From Lachancea thermotolerans CBS 6340 (taxonomy: Eukaryota; Ascomycota; Saccharomycetes; Saccharomycetales; Saccharomycetaceae): DNA of 64,000 nucleotides. Position numbers and translations under genes: made by a program. Location of the stretch: NCBI RefSeq assembly GCF_000142805.1, contig NC_013083.1:744001-808000 (forward strand), read 5' to 3'. Each line of letters starts with the position of its first letter. Within the stretch, counting starts at the first letter, position 1. The notes beneath the pieces were generated by a model. It was not told the origin of the DNA. It was given only the letters and a program-made list of their open reading frames with translations, and ran no database searches. Positions 1 through 10,329 of the stretch are shown in pieces.

Positions 1-61
1 TGACGTTCTAGTACTGTACTTAGAAGTTGTACCCTGTACTAAATTTTTCCCATTGTTCCAG

Positions 62-2410
62 ATGTCAGATCTGCAGAATAAGCGGCGGCGTGTAACGCGA
101 GCGTGCGACGAGTGCCGCAAGAAGAAGGTGAAGTGCGATGGGCAGCAGCCCTGCATCCACTGCACGGTGTACTCGTACGAGTGCACGTACAACCAGCCAA
201 GCAAGCGGGTGGCGACGGCATCCGCATCGACGGCGGCGGCAGCGCTGACGCCTCCGTACGGAGTGAGCCAGCCGTCGCGTGTCAAGCCGCACAAGGCGCT
301 GCGCGACGCGAAGCTGCAGCTGTCGAAGTACAAGATGTTGTTCGGACGGCTGTTCCCACAGATGCCACCTATCGAGCAGGTGGACGTGGCGAGCTTCGCC
401 AACGCGTTCCAGGGGTTCGTCGCTTCGAACGAAGAATTCCAGAACGCCACGAAAAATAGTCACGTGACTGTTCCGGTGTCCTCTGCCAGCGGGGCCGGGT
501 CGCCGGCCACCGCGAGCGCGACGCCCGAGGGTTCGGTAGGCGTCGACGCCATCGAGGGCATAGACGGGTCGATCCAGTCGCACGAGGGTCGCGAGATCAA
601 GATCATTTTGCCGCCTAAGCCCGTGGCCCTGCACTTCATCCAGGTTACCTGGGAGCAGTGCTGCGTGCTTTTCCGGTTCTACCACCGCCCCAGCTTTATC
701 GCGAGCCTTGATGAGCTGTACGAGACCGATCCGCACGACTACACGCACGAGCAAATGCACTTCCTGCCGTTGTGCTACGCGGTGATGGCCGTCGGGGCGC
801 TTTTTTCCAAGTCGATGCAGAGCACCGGGACGCCTAGCGACACCGCGTCTCCGGGCAAGTTCATGCAGGACGAGGGCTACAAATACTTTGTGGCCGCGCG
901 CAAGCTTATCGACATCACGAACGCCCGCGACCTGAACTCCATTCAGGCCATAGTTATGCTTTTCATTTTCCTGCAGTGCTCCGCCAGGCTTTCGACGTGC
1001 TACACTTACATCGGGGTGGCCATGCGCAACGCGCTGCGTGAGGGTATGCACCGTAACCTGAACGCCGACACGCACAGCTACAACCCGATCGAGATCGAGA
1101 TGCGCAAACGGCTTTTCTACACCATCTACAAGATGGACGTGTACGTCAACACCATGTTGGGCTTGCCAAGGAGCGTATCCCAGCGCGACTTCGACCAGGC
1201 GCTTCCCGCAGAACTAACCGATGAATTTATTACGAAAGACGGGCTTCATTTCGAGAAGCAAGGCAATGTTTTGTCATCAGCTGGCATTGCAAACCAACAC
1301 ACGAAGCTTATCATGATCCTGGATAATATAGTGGCAGAGCTCTATCCAGTTAAAAAAACAAACAATCTCATTTCGCACGACGTGGTCACCCAGCTCGAAC
1401 TCAAGCTGAGGCAGTGGCTGGATAATCTCCCTCCGGAATTGGCCCCGGGATCAAACGATGTCCCTCCAAAATACGAGAGAGCCAACCAGCTTTTACACCT
1501 TTCCTTCCTGCAAGTTCAGGTTATCCTGTATCGGCCCTTCATACATTACCTGTCGGCAACTGTCCCTACCAAAGCTGCGGACTCTCTTTCAATCCGGCGG
1601 GCCCGCAACTGTATTTCGGTAGCCCGAACGGTTGTCAAGTTAGCTAAGAAAATGATGGAAAAAAAGACACTGACGGGTTCCTACTGGTTCAGTATTTACA
1701 ACATCTTTTTCTCTGTCGCAGGCCTTATTTTCTATCTACATGAAGTGGCCCCCACAGACGAAGCTGGCGAGCTCGAGTATAGTGAGATCCAGAAAGATGC
1801 AGAACTGGGCAAGGGTGTTTTGCTGTATTTGAAGGACACCAGCATGGCCGCCAACCGGACCTACAACTTGTTAAACATGCTATTCGAAAAGTTCAATTCT
1901 AAAACTATCAAGTGGAGTCAGGTCAAGCAAGGCGAATTCAAAGCCTCAGCTCCTGAAAGTTCCCAACAAGCGCCTATCAAAACTCCTCCAGTAAACATGG
2001 ATACGGAGCCTAGTACTTACAATTTGGACCCCGGGAACATGGACTTGCTAGCCTTCGAAAACCCTCAGGATGCTACTTTACAGTCAACTTCTACGATATC
2101 TGGAGTCAACACCATGAACACCATCAATACTTCCAATATGTTGATGAACAAAGACTTTTTTGGAGTGAACGACTCACTTGAGATGGACAAGTTTTTCAAT
2201 TTGAGCGAAAACGGGTCGCTGGACGAAAAAGCAGCCCCGCTACAGCCGCCCGATATTCAGTTGAAGGAAGAATACGAAGTGCCGTCTGAGCAAAACATGT
2301 CCGAAAGTTACGTTCCTGGAGCCTTTGACCAGCTAGATGTTCAACTGTTTGGCCGGTACCTTCCGCCCTACATGTCACAGCAAAATGAATCGCCCAAGTT
2401 TGGCTCTTAA
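62..2410 (+). CDS. ASG1: Zn2Cys6 transcription factor, ASG1-like
   Basis: This is probably a nuclear DNA-binding regulator; yeast Asg1 is linked to stress responses and drug resistance. The N-terminus holds a complete Zn2Cys6 binuclear cluster: Cys15, 18, 25, 31, 34 and 41 in the C-x2-C-x6-C-x5-C-x2-C-x6-C pattern. The middle of the protein (about 190-600) looks like the fungal-specific transcription-factor region, and the C-terminal third is polar and rich in Asn, Ser and Thr. I start at the ATG at 62; an in-frame TTG nine bases upstream is not a plausible yeast start. That gives 782 residues, shorter than the S. cerevisiae protein (about 960). TAO3 lies convergently downstream, as YIL130W-YIL129C do in S. 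cerevisiae. The first ~1.15 kb is very GC-rich and the rest is not. The family call is firm; the ortholog call rests on cluster sequence and gene order. Confidence 0.88.
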   Translation: MSDLQNKRRRVTRACDECRKKKVKCDGQQPCIHCTVYSYECTYNQPSKRVATASASTAAAALTPPYGVSQPSRVKPHKALRDAKLQLSKYKMLFGRLFPQMPPIEQVDVASFANAFQGFVASNEEFQNATKNSHVTVPVSSASGAGSPATASATPEGSVGVDAIEGIDGSIQSHEGREIKIILPPKPVALHFIQVTWEQCCVLFRFYHRPSFIASLDELYETDPHDYTHEQMHFLPLCYAVMAVGALFSKSMQSTGTPSDTASPGKFMQDEGYKYFVAARKLIDITNARDLNSIQAIVMLFIFLQCSARLSTCYTYIGVAMRNALREGMHRNLNADTHSYNPIEIEMRKRLFYTIYKMDVYVNTMLGLPRSVSQRDFDQALPAELTDEFITKDGLHFEKQGNVLSSAGIANQHTKLIMILDNIVAELYPVKKTNNLISHDVVTQLELKLRQWLDNLPPELAPGSNDVPPKYERANQLLHLSFLQVQVILYRPFIHYLSATVPTKAADSLSIRRARNCISVARTVVKLAKKMMEKKTLTGSYWFSIYNIFFSVAGLIFYLHEVAPTDEAGELEYSEIQKDAELGKGVLLYLKDTSMAANRTYNLLNMLFEKFNSKTIKWSQVKQGEFKASAPESSQQAPIKTPPVNMDTEPSTYNLDPGNMDLLAFENPQDATLQSTSTISGVNTMNTINTSNMLMNKDFFGVNDSLEMDKFFNLSENGSLDEKAAPLQPPDIQLKEEYEVPSEQNMSESYVPGAFDQLDVQLFGRYLPPYMSQQNESPKFGS

Positions 2411-2571
2411 GCATCCCCTTTGCAACCATTAATTGATGCTGCTTAAGACTTGGGATGACGAATTTGGCCTTAATAAATAATGACGTTACGAAATCTTAAA
2501 CAGTTATTGACTAACTTCTAATTAGAAAGATGTAATTTAACGAAGGAAAGCTTAAATCGATTGCCCACTTT

Positions 2572-5500
2572 TTAAGAAGAGGGTTCGTTACTAGTAGATC
2601 TATTTTGTAACTCGTCTTGCAAAGAAAGCAATTGCTTCTCAATGAGCAGATCGTCCTCAAGATTTCTGTCCTGCATTAGCTTTTGTACTGGCGTGCCTTG
2701 GTTCAGAGGGGATGTTTCAATTACACCATTTCCTGATTTAGACTTACCTTGCCCACTTTTGACCCTCCTGGAAAACTGACTTTGTGAGCTAGCAGGTGCG
2801 CTTGAGTTCGATGCCTTGCTAGATCTTGGCGAAGGTGAAGAGCGAAGAGAAAACGCGTTTGAGGAACTCGAAAGCGGCGGAGTTAATTTTCCATCTGATA
2901 AGCGGCTAGAGAAATGTGGAATATGATAATGATGCTTTTGGGTTTTTGGTTTGGGCTGATAGCCCTTGTTCTTTGTCCCCTCTCTGAGAGCAGTCGGGAT
3001 GTTTTTATTGCTGTCAGACAGCGTGGGTGATAAGGGTGGACTTCCTTTAGTACCGAGACCTTGAGGCAGAGAAGTAGCAGAATCCCTCTCAAAGTGGTAA
3101 TTCACCGATTCGTCGTGAAAGCTCTGTGCCAATAGCTGCTGCTGTTGGTGCTGTTGCTTCTGCCACTTTTTCTTTGTTCTATGTGGGTTTCTCAGTATTC
3201 CCTCAAATCTAAACAAGAGCTCTTGGTTTTCGGGGTTTCGAAGTCGTGCTGGAGAAACTGTTTCCAGACCATGATGTGTTGCAGTCTGTGCTACCTTTGA
3301 ATGGCTCCTGCCTCCGGAATAATTACCGGCCGAGCTAGAACGTATAGGACCAGAATTAGCACGACTGTGCGAACTTAGGTTCTCCACCATCACATGAGGC
3401 CCGCCATGCATGCTGTTCCCAAATGAGTCCGCTAGGTTCGTTTTGAAAGAGACATTCGAGGGTGTTCTCGTCAAACTGTGATTGAGGATTACAGATACCT
3501 TTTTATCATAAAGTTGGGGCGCACAGTCGAGAGCGCTAGTCTGGTCAGCATGCATTGTGTCCTCAGAGTTGGTGTGCGCATGCTTGAGGAACTTTCCATC
3601 AAAGTCAGGTTCTGTAATCCCAGCTTCAGTTGTAAAGAAGGTATCAAGGTTGTCAAGTTCCGCCCACATATGGCTCAAAGAACCGTCCTTGTCTTCAACT
3701 AAAGAGTTCGTGTCGTAAGCCTCAATCGCAGCTGCTGCTGCGTATCCTCCATCCGCATGGAATTCCACGAGGTCTTTTAAAGTATCGGGTTCACGTTGAA
3801 TTGGATCATCACTGGAATTGTCTGAACATGTGCTAAAAACCGCATGAACGTTGTGACGCGTGGTAGCTGCCGTTACTGTTGGCATTGGCACGGACCAGCC
3901 GCTCTCCTCCGGAATACCGAACAAAGTTGCGGTTCTGCTGTAAGCAATTTTTGCGTCCTTGTTTCCCATACTTATTCTTAAGACATCCTTGTCCATTTTA
4001 CTACCGGAGACGTTTCGAATGCAATTTAGCAATTCCAAGGCTTGAGACTCATACTCTGTTAGGAGGAGTCTCAAAACTGGAGAGATTAGATCTGCTCCGA
4101 CTCCAACGAATTCTGGGCGACGCAAATCTATTAGCGGAACGATATGAACCAGCAGCTGTAAAGTTTGTGTCCTTACCCAATCAATTTTGTTGAACAGAAG
4201 CCCTAGTAGGAAAACTAGGGTTTGAGCGGAGTAATCCGGGAAGTAAACCCTTGATATAAAACTCACAGTTTGACTAACAAAGTCTTTTTTTGAACGAAAC
4301 TTTTTCTTGGCAAGCGAATCGACCAAACGAGCAAGTGAGGGCTGATTGTTACTGGTCGCAAGAACAATAAGTGAATCTGCAGCCTTTTTCAAATGATCAT
4401 CGAATTCGTCGGTGTCCATTGCATTCAAAAAACGAGGCAAATTAGCAAGCAAAGCAAAAAGGATTCTGGATTCACTATTCGCAATGATTCTGCTATCTTT
4501 GAACAAGTTTAACCGGTCGAGAAAGCCTAAAGCAATATCCCATGAGTTTGATGATCGTAGACCACACATGATGGTTTGCTGAAGCCCATCGAATTTTCCT
4601 TCCCAAGACGACGGGAAGGTCGCAATCAAGCACTGAACAGTATCAGGAGAATCTAAGTCAATCTTGGATACAAACTTAGTCAAACTTGAAAGTACTTCAA
4701 TGAATTCTTGCTCATGGACGCTGTTCAGACACGCTACCAATGCCCAGAACATTTGAGGGAAATCAATTAGCTTTGCCGCACTAAGCTCTGCCGTGACTGC
4801 GTTTAGTGTCATAAGGATTTGCATCGCAAAACCTTGTATTTCAGGATTTTCATCTGAAATTGTATTTGAAAGACGGTGTAACATGTCTCGTAACATCTGC
4901 TTGTCTAAAAATGTTAGCAGCGATCTGAATATTTGGAAAGACCGACAAGCAATGTGCCTAACTGGACAGGATGTAGCCCACTTTAAAGCTATATTTTGCC
5001 AGTCTCGCTGTAGTGTCTCAAAATCAGAAAACAAAGAGACAACATTTCTGATGAGAGAGTCCATAGCTTTTGGACTTCGCGCACCGTTTTTGTCTTTCAT
5101 CAAATTATCGTAAGACCATATTTGTGTCCGGTCCTTGATCATTGCTACAGTTTCTTCGGATTCCTCATGCGTCGGCACCAATCCAAAAATCAAATCAGAT
5201 AGGATCTTAGCGGCGCTTTCTTGTATAATGGGAACGTAATGGTCCAGAAGAGAAAAACAAATGTGTAAAAGCAGGGGGACTTTGGTCAACATTGATTCAT
5301 TGGGGATTGTCAGAAGATTCACCAAAAAAACTATCGAAAGCTGAGCTTTTGAAAAAACGACTTCTCTACCACGGTAGCCCAAAAGTTTCCAAACGTTTGC
5401 CACATATGCATATTTGTCTTCGACGGCCGGATTTTTTTTGGAAGGAGCGGTTTCTGGTATCATATGTTTTGGCTCTAAGTTAATCATAAATGAATCAATG

Positions 5501-8500
5501 ACTCCCATTCCGCCCGGTACATTTGCCAAGTAAAGAACAACATCTTTAGCTCTCTTGACAAAAGTTGGATTTCTTGAAGATGTTGACGTGATCAAAATGT
5601 AATCGAGAGCAACATGAATATTTTGAAATCCGTTTCCCTTACCTAAGGATATCCAAAGTTGTTCGATTTCCATAGGGTATCTATTGTTGTGCTCAACGGT
5701 CATTGCGAAAAGATTGTTCAATATCATGAAAGTTCCTCCATCTTCTATTGACTTGAGAGTAAACTTATGGACCCATGGAACAAGCAGGGTCAAGATGTCC
5801 TGCTTGAGCTCTGACTTCAGGTAATTAATGCTGCGGCACATAATTGAGAATATTTTAAGGCGAACTTCGGTTGACGGAATTTCTGCAAAAATTGTAGATA
5901 TTTCTTTCGCAGTCGACTTGTAGACCGTTTTTGAATCATTGGCAAGCCTTTCCTTGAAAACTTTTGTGTATGATGATTTGTAGATTTTTGTTTCTATCGC
6001 GGAAAGAAGATCAATTGAGTAAGAGCGAACCTCGCTGCTTTCATTATAGATCCCGCTCAGTCCCAGGGAGACCATGTCATCTTCAGGAAGGATAAATGTT
6101 TCCATCTCAAGAAGTGACGCACATACCGCAGTATAGTATAGGGTGGCAACCCTTGTGTCGAGATTATGCAAAGAGTATTGCATTAAAGTGTCTTTGTAAA
6201 GTTGAGCATTTTCTTTATTGTTTTCAAGCAGTCCTTTCAAAGCTACTGTTCCCAGTTTGCATACCCTTTCGTCCTGAGCAACGAATAGAGAATCAATCCA
6301 ACAAATCAGGCCTGAAATGTCAAATGAAATGATTATTGGTGAACCAGGAACGTCGTTGATTTTTTTTGTAATAGTATCGCAACATAGGTTTGCCATTGTT
6401 TCAAGTGTGATGAGCTCAAGACGCGATTTTTGAAATTCAATCGCGGTTGACAAAGTTCCGTTATGTCTAAACTCATCCTTGTTCCTCATCTCGTTATACC
6501 TCCCATTAGACATCGAAGAATACTGGCCATAGCCACACCATTCTTTTAGGAAATTAAAGCAAGAGGCCCGTGCTTCAAAAGGAAAGAGATCCTCGACAAG
6601 CGGGAGGTTCTTAACTGCCAAATAAAAGCTTGATAAAAGGCTAGCAAAGTAGCTGCGGAGCTGCTGGTAATTAAAAGATGTCTGAACTTCCTTCTCCTCC
6701 AAAAACTTTTTAGCATCTTTCAGATATTGTGAAACCTTCCTTAAAATCCACTCATCTTCAATTATTGTTTCATGAGTAAAAAATGGAGCTAGCACTGCTA
6801 GGATGTGAAACATCTCAACCCTCATTCCATTTGAGGAACTTCCGACCCTCCAGCTGCCAAGGAACCTGTCAACGCTCTGCAGGTACGCTTTGAATATATT
6901 CACATTCATTGAGCTTAGACCGGTAATGATTGCGTCTTTCACAAAAGAGTTCTCGCAGTTTAGAAGCGGTAAGACCATTTTGAAAATAGAAGTGGCGGAC
7001 TTGATTTTCTGGTGCTGGACAGTGAAAATTTGCTGAGATTTGTTTCGCCCATGCTGGTAGTTGGTTGTGGGTATATGCAGCTTTTGGTCAGTAGTTGATG
7101 TGAGCGACGAGCAAGCGACTATAAGATATAGCTTCCACTGATTAACAATAACCTCTGGAGAGACTTCTTTGGGTGTGCTCAGGGTATTGCTTGCGATGGA
7201 TAAGACTATTTCATGAAGTTGAACCAAGCGTATGCACACGATTGACCGGCATAATGCCATCGTCATTGGAGACTGGTCAAAAACAAGGGTAAGTAATTTT
7301 GGGAACGCTCGCATCCAGAGTGCAGCATCTACACCATAATCAGATTCCGCAAGTTTTATGAGTATTCCATTTTTGTATTTGGCGTTGAGCTTCCCAAGCC
7401 GCGCTTTTTCAGCCACGCTAATAGTCACCTTCCTGCTTTCAAGAAGATTGGAATAGTTGTAACTCTGAAGTAAATCTATTAGCCTTGTCCCGCTCTCTGC
7501 AACAAACCTCGAAGATGATCTTGCATGGTTTTTTTCTAGCCCGTGTGTTTTCTCTAGCATTGCCTCATCGAATTTGGAAACAATTCGCAGAATTTGTATC
7601 GCCAAACGTCGAATTGTGTGATCGTGAGAACAAAGGAAAAAAAGGCCATTCCCTTCAACGTCTTCGATTACTGTAGCAATGTTTTTCCATTCATATTTTT
7701 CTGTATCTTTGGTGTCGGTGCCCTCGTTATCAATAATCGAAGGGCCATGGCCACCGAGACTCGTTTCAGCCGCAGCTTTCTTCTCTGCATCCGCCTTAAA
7801 CTCACTTAACCAGCACTGCAAAAGCTCAATATAAAGAACGAGTAATTTGCGGTATTCTAGAGATGACAGATAAGCCATGTTGTAGCTAGACTGCGTCTTT
7901 TCGTCAAAATCAAATGAGTACTTTGCGAACCAAGTGATAAGTGTGTAAGGGTTTTTCTTCAAGGCTAGCGCCTTAAGAGCGCTTTGAGAACTTGACGCCA
8001 CTAAGAGATTGCGGTGAACAGCATTCCGCGCAAGAATCTCAATTGTGGACTTAAAGGGGATAGAACTTGAAACAGTCAAGCAACATGGCATTGCTTCAAT
8101 CAAGGCAGCAAACAATGCCGCATTGAGGCTGCGATTATTGTTGCTGCTGTTATCATTTGAAAACTTGAAATTGAAGGATGAAATTCCTGAGAAGGGTGTT
8201 GTTGGCTGCCTTTGGTGCTCATTTTCTGGAGACCAAACTTCGGATCCAATGCTGGAATCCAAAAGAAGAAATAAATGGTAAAACGTTTTGCAGACTTCTT
8301 CGTGATCGCTGGCTACAGCGTTGCCCATTTTCCCAGACACTTTGTTCAAATTAAGTTCATAAAACCGGCAGTCGTTTTCTGGGAATTCTGGACGTTCTGA
8401 TGACACAAGGAGACCTCTATATGAATCGATAGCAAGGATGAGTTTTTCAAAGCTAAGGTTTTCTAATGTAGACCCATTAAAAGAGGCTCTCGTCAGCGGT

Positions 8501-10329
8501 ATTATTATGTTTTCCACTATGAATACTGGATGCAGTGAACCTATGGTTACTAACATGTCGGTCAGTGGATTAATCAAATCCATATCAGTTGTAATCCAGT
8601 TGTCTTTTTTCTTTGTACTGAGGAATAGGGAAAACAACTTTTTCAGTCGCCTCTCTGTATTATTCAAGGTTTCTGTACATCTGAAAAGGTAAACCCACAT
8701 TAGTCTTGACAATCCTGTTGCAAAGACGACGCGCTCATCCAAGCTCTTTGATTTAACTTTTATAATGTTGTTTTCCAAAAGGGGCATCCAGTGCTCGGAG
8801 AACAACTCCTGAGGTGAAACACACAGGATTGTAACGGTTAGTTTGAAAGAGCTAGACCAAAACTTGTTGTCAGTCTGAAGTTTTTTGCAGGTGTCTAAAA
8901 TCAATGCCATTGCTTCTACCCAGGTTGGGTGATTAACTTCTGCTGTCAAAGATCCAGCCAAGGGCAGCAGTAGTTGGCTGATGACTTCAGCATATGCTAG
9001 CCGAATAGAGTGGTTTTGGGATGTTGCAAAGAATTTCGCTAGCGACTTTATAAAGTCTGCACTCTCCTCGAACTGCTCAAGTGGGTAGTTTTTCAGTCTC
9101 AGGTATCTCATGCCTAATATCAATAGATGTACGGAGGGCTCTAGCTCCCGTGGAAGCAGTGATGGCATTTTCTCTAAGTCGGCAATGAAACGGTCACTGA
9201 CAGCCACGAACTTTGTCTCAGACATGCATCCAAGGAGCTCTGCAAACGAATTCCAGTTTGAAGATTTTATTATACTTGAAGAAATGGAAATAGGATCCGT
9301 CGTCTTCAACTGCGTGAAAACAATTTCTTCTAACTTTTCGTGAAGGTCATCGTCCGAGGAATCTGGCCCCTGCCTGACTATCTCAATAAGCACGCGGCAT
9401 AAGATGTAGATACTGATCAGTGACTTTCTGTCAGCCTGGAAAGCGGTCTCTTTGGCAGCTTCTATTTGATCCTCAACCACGCGCAATCGTAACTCAGCTG
9501 CACTGTTGGAGCTGGCATATGATTTGGAAGAATTGTTGCGCTTGTGTGAAAACTTGCTGCTGGAGCTACCCGACTTAGCATTTGTTCGGTGAGTCGGTGT
9601 TCCAGAGTGTGGACTCTTCGCGCTCTCTTGAATAGCAAAGCTTTGTTTAATATGGTCGTATTCTTGGAGAAGTTTCTCGACATTTTCCGCGGCAACAGCA
9701 GCCACTTCAGACTTTGTTTTCCTCCAAAACATCATTGCATCTATAACCGGCTTCGGCTTATTTTTTGAAATGTACCCCAAAGATTCAATGATTTGGTCAA
9801 ATGCTTGGTCGACGCCTTCGCCCAGGAGATCGACGATGGGAGGCTCAGAATCAAGAGGATATTGTAAGCACAGATTCAATTTGCTCCCAGCATGTCGAAC
9901 GAACTTTGTAAACAGAATATGCAGCGCGTACTCTGAGGGGCTTTTCCAATCGGTGGCCAAATGCTGGCGCATGTTCTCTGCGTACTCATTGACGAAAGAT
10001 TTGCTGGTAGAAGCGGCGTTGATAGGTGCCTGAGTAACATTAACTTCAGAGGAGGCAAGGCCAGTTGGTTCATGAATCTGCTCAGCTATTAGCGGTGTTG
10101 ATGCTCTTATAATGCCAGGTGAAGTTTCTGTTGGTTGAGCTGGATCATTTGATTCTGTTACGGCATTTTTGTCATCTGACTGAGCTTGTTGTTCGACATA
10201 AGGGTCCGGAGTCGCACTTTCATCACCGGCAGATGGCTCTTCGGCTGCATCATCTGCGCTTGGTGGAAATTTGAAGCCTCCGATCTTTGATTCGCCCTCG
10301 TTGGGCGGGAACGTGAATCCAGTGTTCAT
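2572..10329 (-). CDS. TAO3: Tao3/Furry-family cell morphogenesis scaffold
   Basis: This is a very large helical-repeat scaffold of the RAM network. In yeast Tao3 acts with the Cbk1-Mob2 kinase in polarised growth and daughter-cell separation. The reading frame is unbroken for 2585 residues (S. cerevisiae about 2376). The N-terminus has two FxFPP-type motifs (near residues 5 and 20) followed by a low-complexity acidic segment. The long middle part looks like HEAT/armadillo repeats of the Furry family. The C-terminal ~400 residues are Ser/Asn/Gln-rich, with a short Gln tract and basic patches. I start at the ATG at 10329; the frame can be extended 19 codons upstream only from a GTG. Its position between ASG1 (convergent) and MET18 (divergent) matches the S. 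cerevisiae chromosome IX order, which supports the name. Confidence 0.9.
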   Translation of the reverse strand: MNTGFTFPPNEGESKIGGFKFPPSADDAAEEPSAGDESATPDPYVEQQAQSDDKNAVTESNDPAQPTETSPGIIRASTPLIAEQIHEPTGLASSEVNVTQAPINAASTSKSFVNEYAENMRQHLATDWKSPSEYALHILFTKFVRHAGSKLNLCLQYPLDSEPPIVDLLGEGVDQAFDQIIESLGYISKNKPKPVIDAMMFWRKTKSEVAAVAAENVEKLLQEYDHIKQSFAIQESAKSPHSGTPTHRTNAKSGSSSSKFSHKRNNSSKSYASSNSAAELRLRVVEDQIEAAKETAFQADRKSLISIYILCRVLIEIVRQGPDSSDDDLHEKLEEIVFTQLKTTDPISISSSIIKSSNWNSFAELLGCMSETKFVAVSDRFIADLEKMPSLLPRELEPSVHLLILGMRYLRLKNYPLEQFEESADFIKSLAKFFATSQNHSIRLAYAEVISQLLLPLAGSLTAEVNHPTWVEAMALILDTCKKLQTDNKFWSSSFKLTVTILCVSPQELFSEHWMPLLENNIIKVKSKSLDERVVFATGLSRLMWVYLFRCTETLNNTERRLKKLFSLFLSTKKKDNWITTDMDLINPLTDMLVTIGSLHPVFIVENIIIPLTRASFNGSTLENLSFEKLILAIDSYRGLLVSSERPEFPENDCRFYELNLNKVSGKMGNAVASDHEEVCKTFYHLFLLLDSSIGSEVWSPENEHQRQPTTPFSGISSFNFKFSNDNSSNNNRSLNAALFAALIEAMPCCLTVSSSIPFKSTIEILARNAVHRNLLVASSSQSALKALALKKNPYTLITWFAKYSFDFDEKTQSSYNMAYLSSLEYRKLLVLYIELLQCWLSEFKADAEKKAAAETSLGGHGPSIIDNEGTDTKDTEKYEWKNIATVIEDVEGNGLFFLCSHDHTIRRLAIQILRIVSKFDEAMLEKTHGLEKNHARSSSRFVAESGTRLIDLLQSYNYSNLLESRKVTISVAEKARLGKLNAKYKNGILIKLAESDYGVDAALWMRAFPKLLTLVFDQSPMTMALCRSIVCIRLVQLHEIVLSIASNTLSTPKEVSPEVIVNQWKLYLIVACSSLTSTTDQKLHIPTTNYQHGRNKSQQIFTVQHQKIKSATSIFKMVLPLLNCENSFVKDAIITGLSSMNVNIFKAYLQSVDRFLGSWRVGSSSNGMRVEMFHILAVLAPFFTHETIIEDEWILRKVSQYLKDAKKFLEEKEVQTSFNYQQLRSYFASLLSSFYLAVKNLPLVEDLFPFEARASCFNFLKEWCGYGQYSSMSNGRYNEMRNKDEFRHNGTLSTAIEFQKSRLELITLETMANLCCDTITKKINDVPGSPIIISFDISGLICWIDSLFVAQDERVCKLGTVALKGLLENNKENAQLYKDTLMQYSLHNLDTRVATLYYTAVCASLLEMETFILPEDDMVSLGLSGIYNESSEVRSYSIDLLSAIETKIYKSSYTKVFKERLANDSKTVYKSTAKEISTIFAEIPSTEVRLKIFSIMCRSINYLKSELKQDILTLLVPWVHKFTLKSIEDGGTFMILNNLFAMTVEHNNRYPMEIEQLWISLGKGNGFQNIHVALDYILITSTSSRNPTFVKRAKDVVLYLANVPGGMGVIDSFMINLEPKHMIPETAPSKKNPAVEDKYAYVANVWKLLGYRGREVVFSKAQLSIVFLVNLLTIPNESMLTKVPLLLHICFSLLDHYVPIIQESAAKILSDLIFGLVPTHEESEETVAMIKDRTQIWSYDNLMKDKNGARSPKAMDSLIRNVVSLFSDFETLQRDWQNIALKWATSCPVRHIACRSFQIFRSLLTFLDKQMLRDMLHRLSNTISDENPEIQGFAMQILMTLNAVTAELSAAKLIDFPQMFWALVACLNSVHEQEFIEVLSSLTKFVSKIDLDSPDTVQCLIATFPSSWEGKFDGLQQTIMCGLRSSNSWDIALGFLDRLNLFKDSRIIANSESRILFALLANLPRFLNAMDTDEFDDHLKKAADSLIVLATSNNQPSLARLVDSLAKKKFRSKKDFVSQTVSFISRVYFPDYSAQTLVFLLGLLFNKIDWVRTQTLQLLVHIVPLIDLRRPEFVGVGADLISPVLRLLLTEYESQALELLNCIRNVSGSKMDKDVLRISMGNKDAKIAYSRTATLFGIPEESGWSVPMPTVTAATTRHNVHAVFSTCSDNSSDDPIQREPDTLKDLVEFHADGGYAAAAAIEAYDTNSLVEDKDGSLSHMWAELDNLDTFFTTEAGITEPDFDGKFLKHAHTNSEDTMHADQTSALDCAPQLYDKKVSVILNHSLTRTPSNVSFKTNLADSFGNSMHGGPHVMVENLSSHSRANSGPIRSSSAGNYSGGRSHSKVAQTATHHGLETVSPARLRNPENQELLFRFEGILRNPHRTKKKWQKQQHQQQQLLAQSFHDESVNYHFERDSATSLPQGLGTKGSPPLSPTLSDSNKNIPTALREGTKNKGYQPKPKTQKHHYHIPHFSSRLSDGKLTPPLSSSSNAFSLRSSPSPRSSKASNSSAPASSQSQFSRRVKSGQGKSKSGNGVIETSPLNQGTPVQKLMQDRNLEDDLLIEKQLLSLQDELQNRSTSNEPSS

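Noticed and set aside
65-1075. 336-codon antisense frame in ASG1
   Set aside because: It is a shadow of the GC-rich coding strand, where stops are rare in other frames; no protein features.
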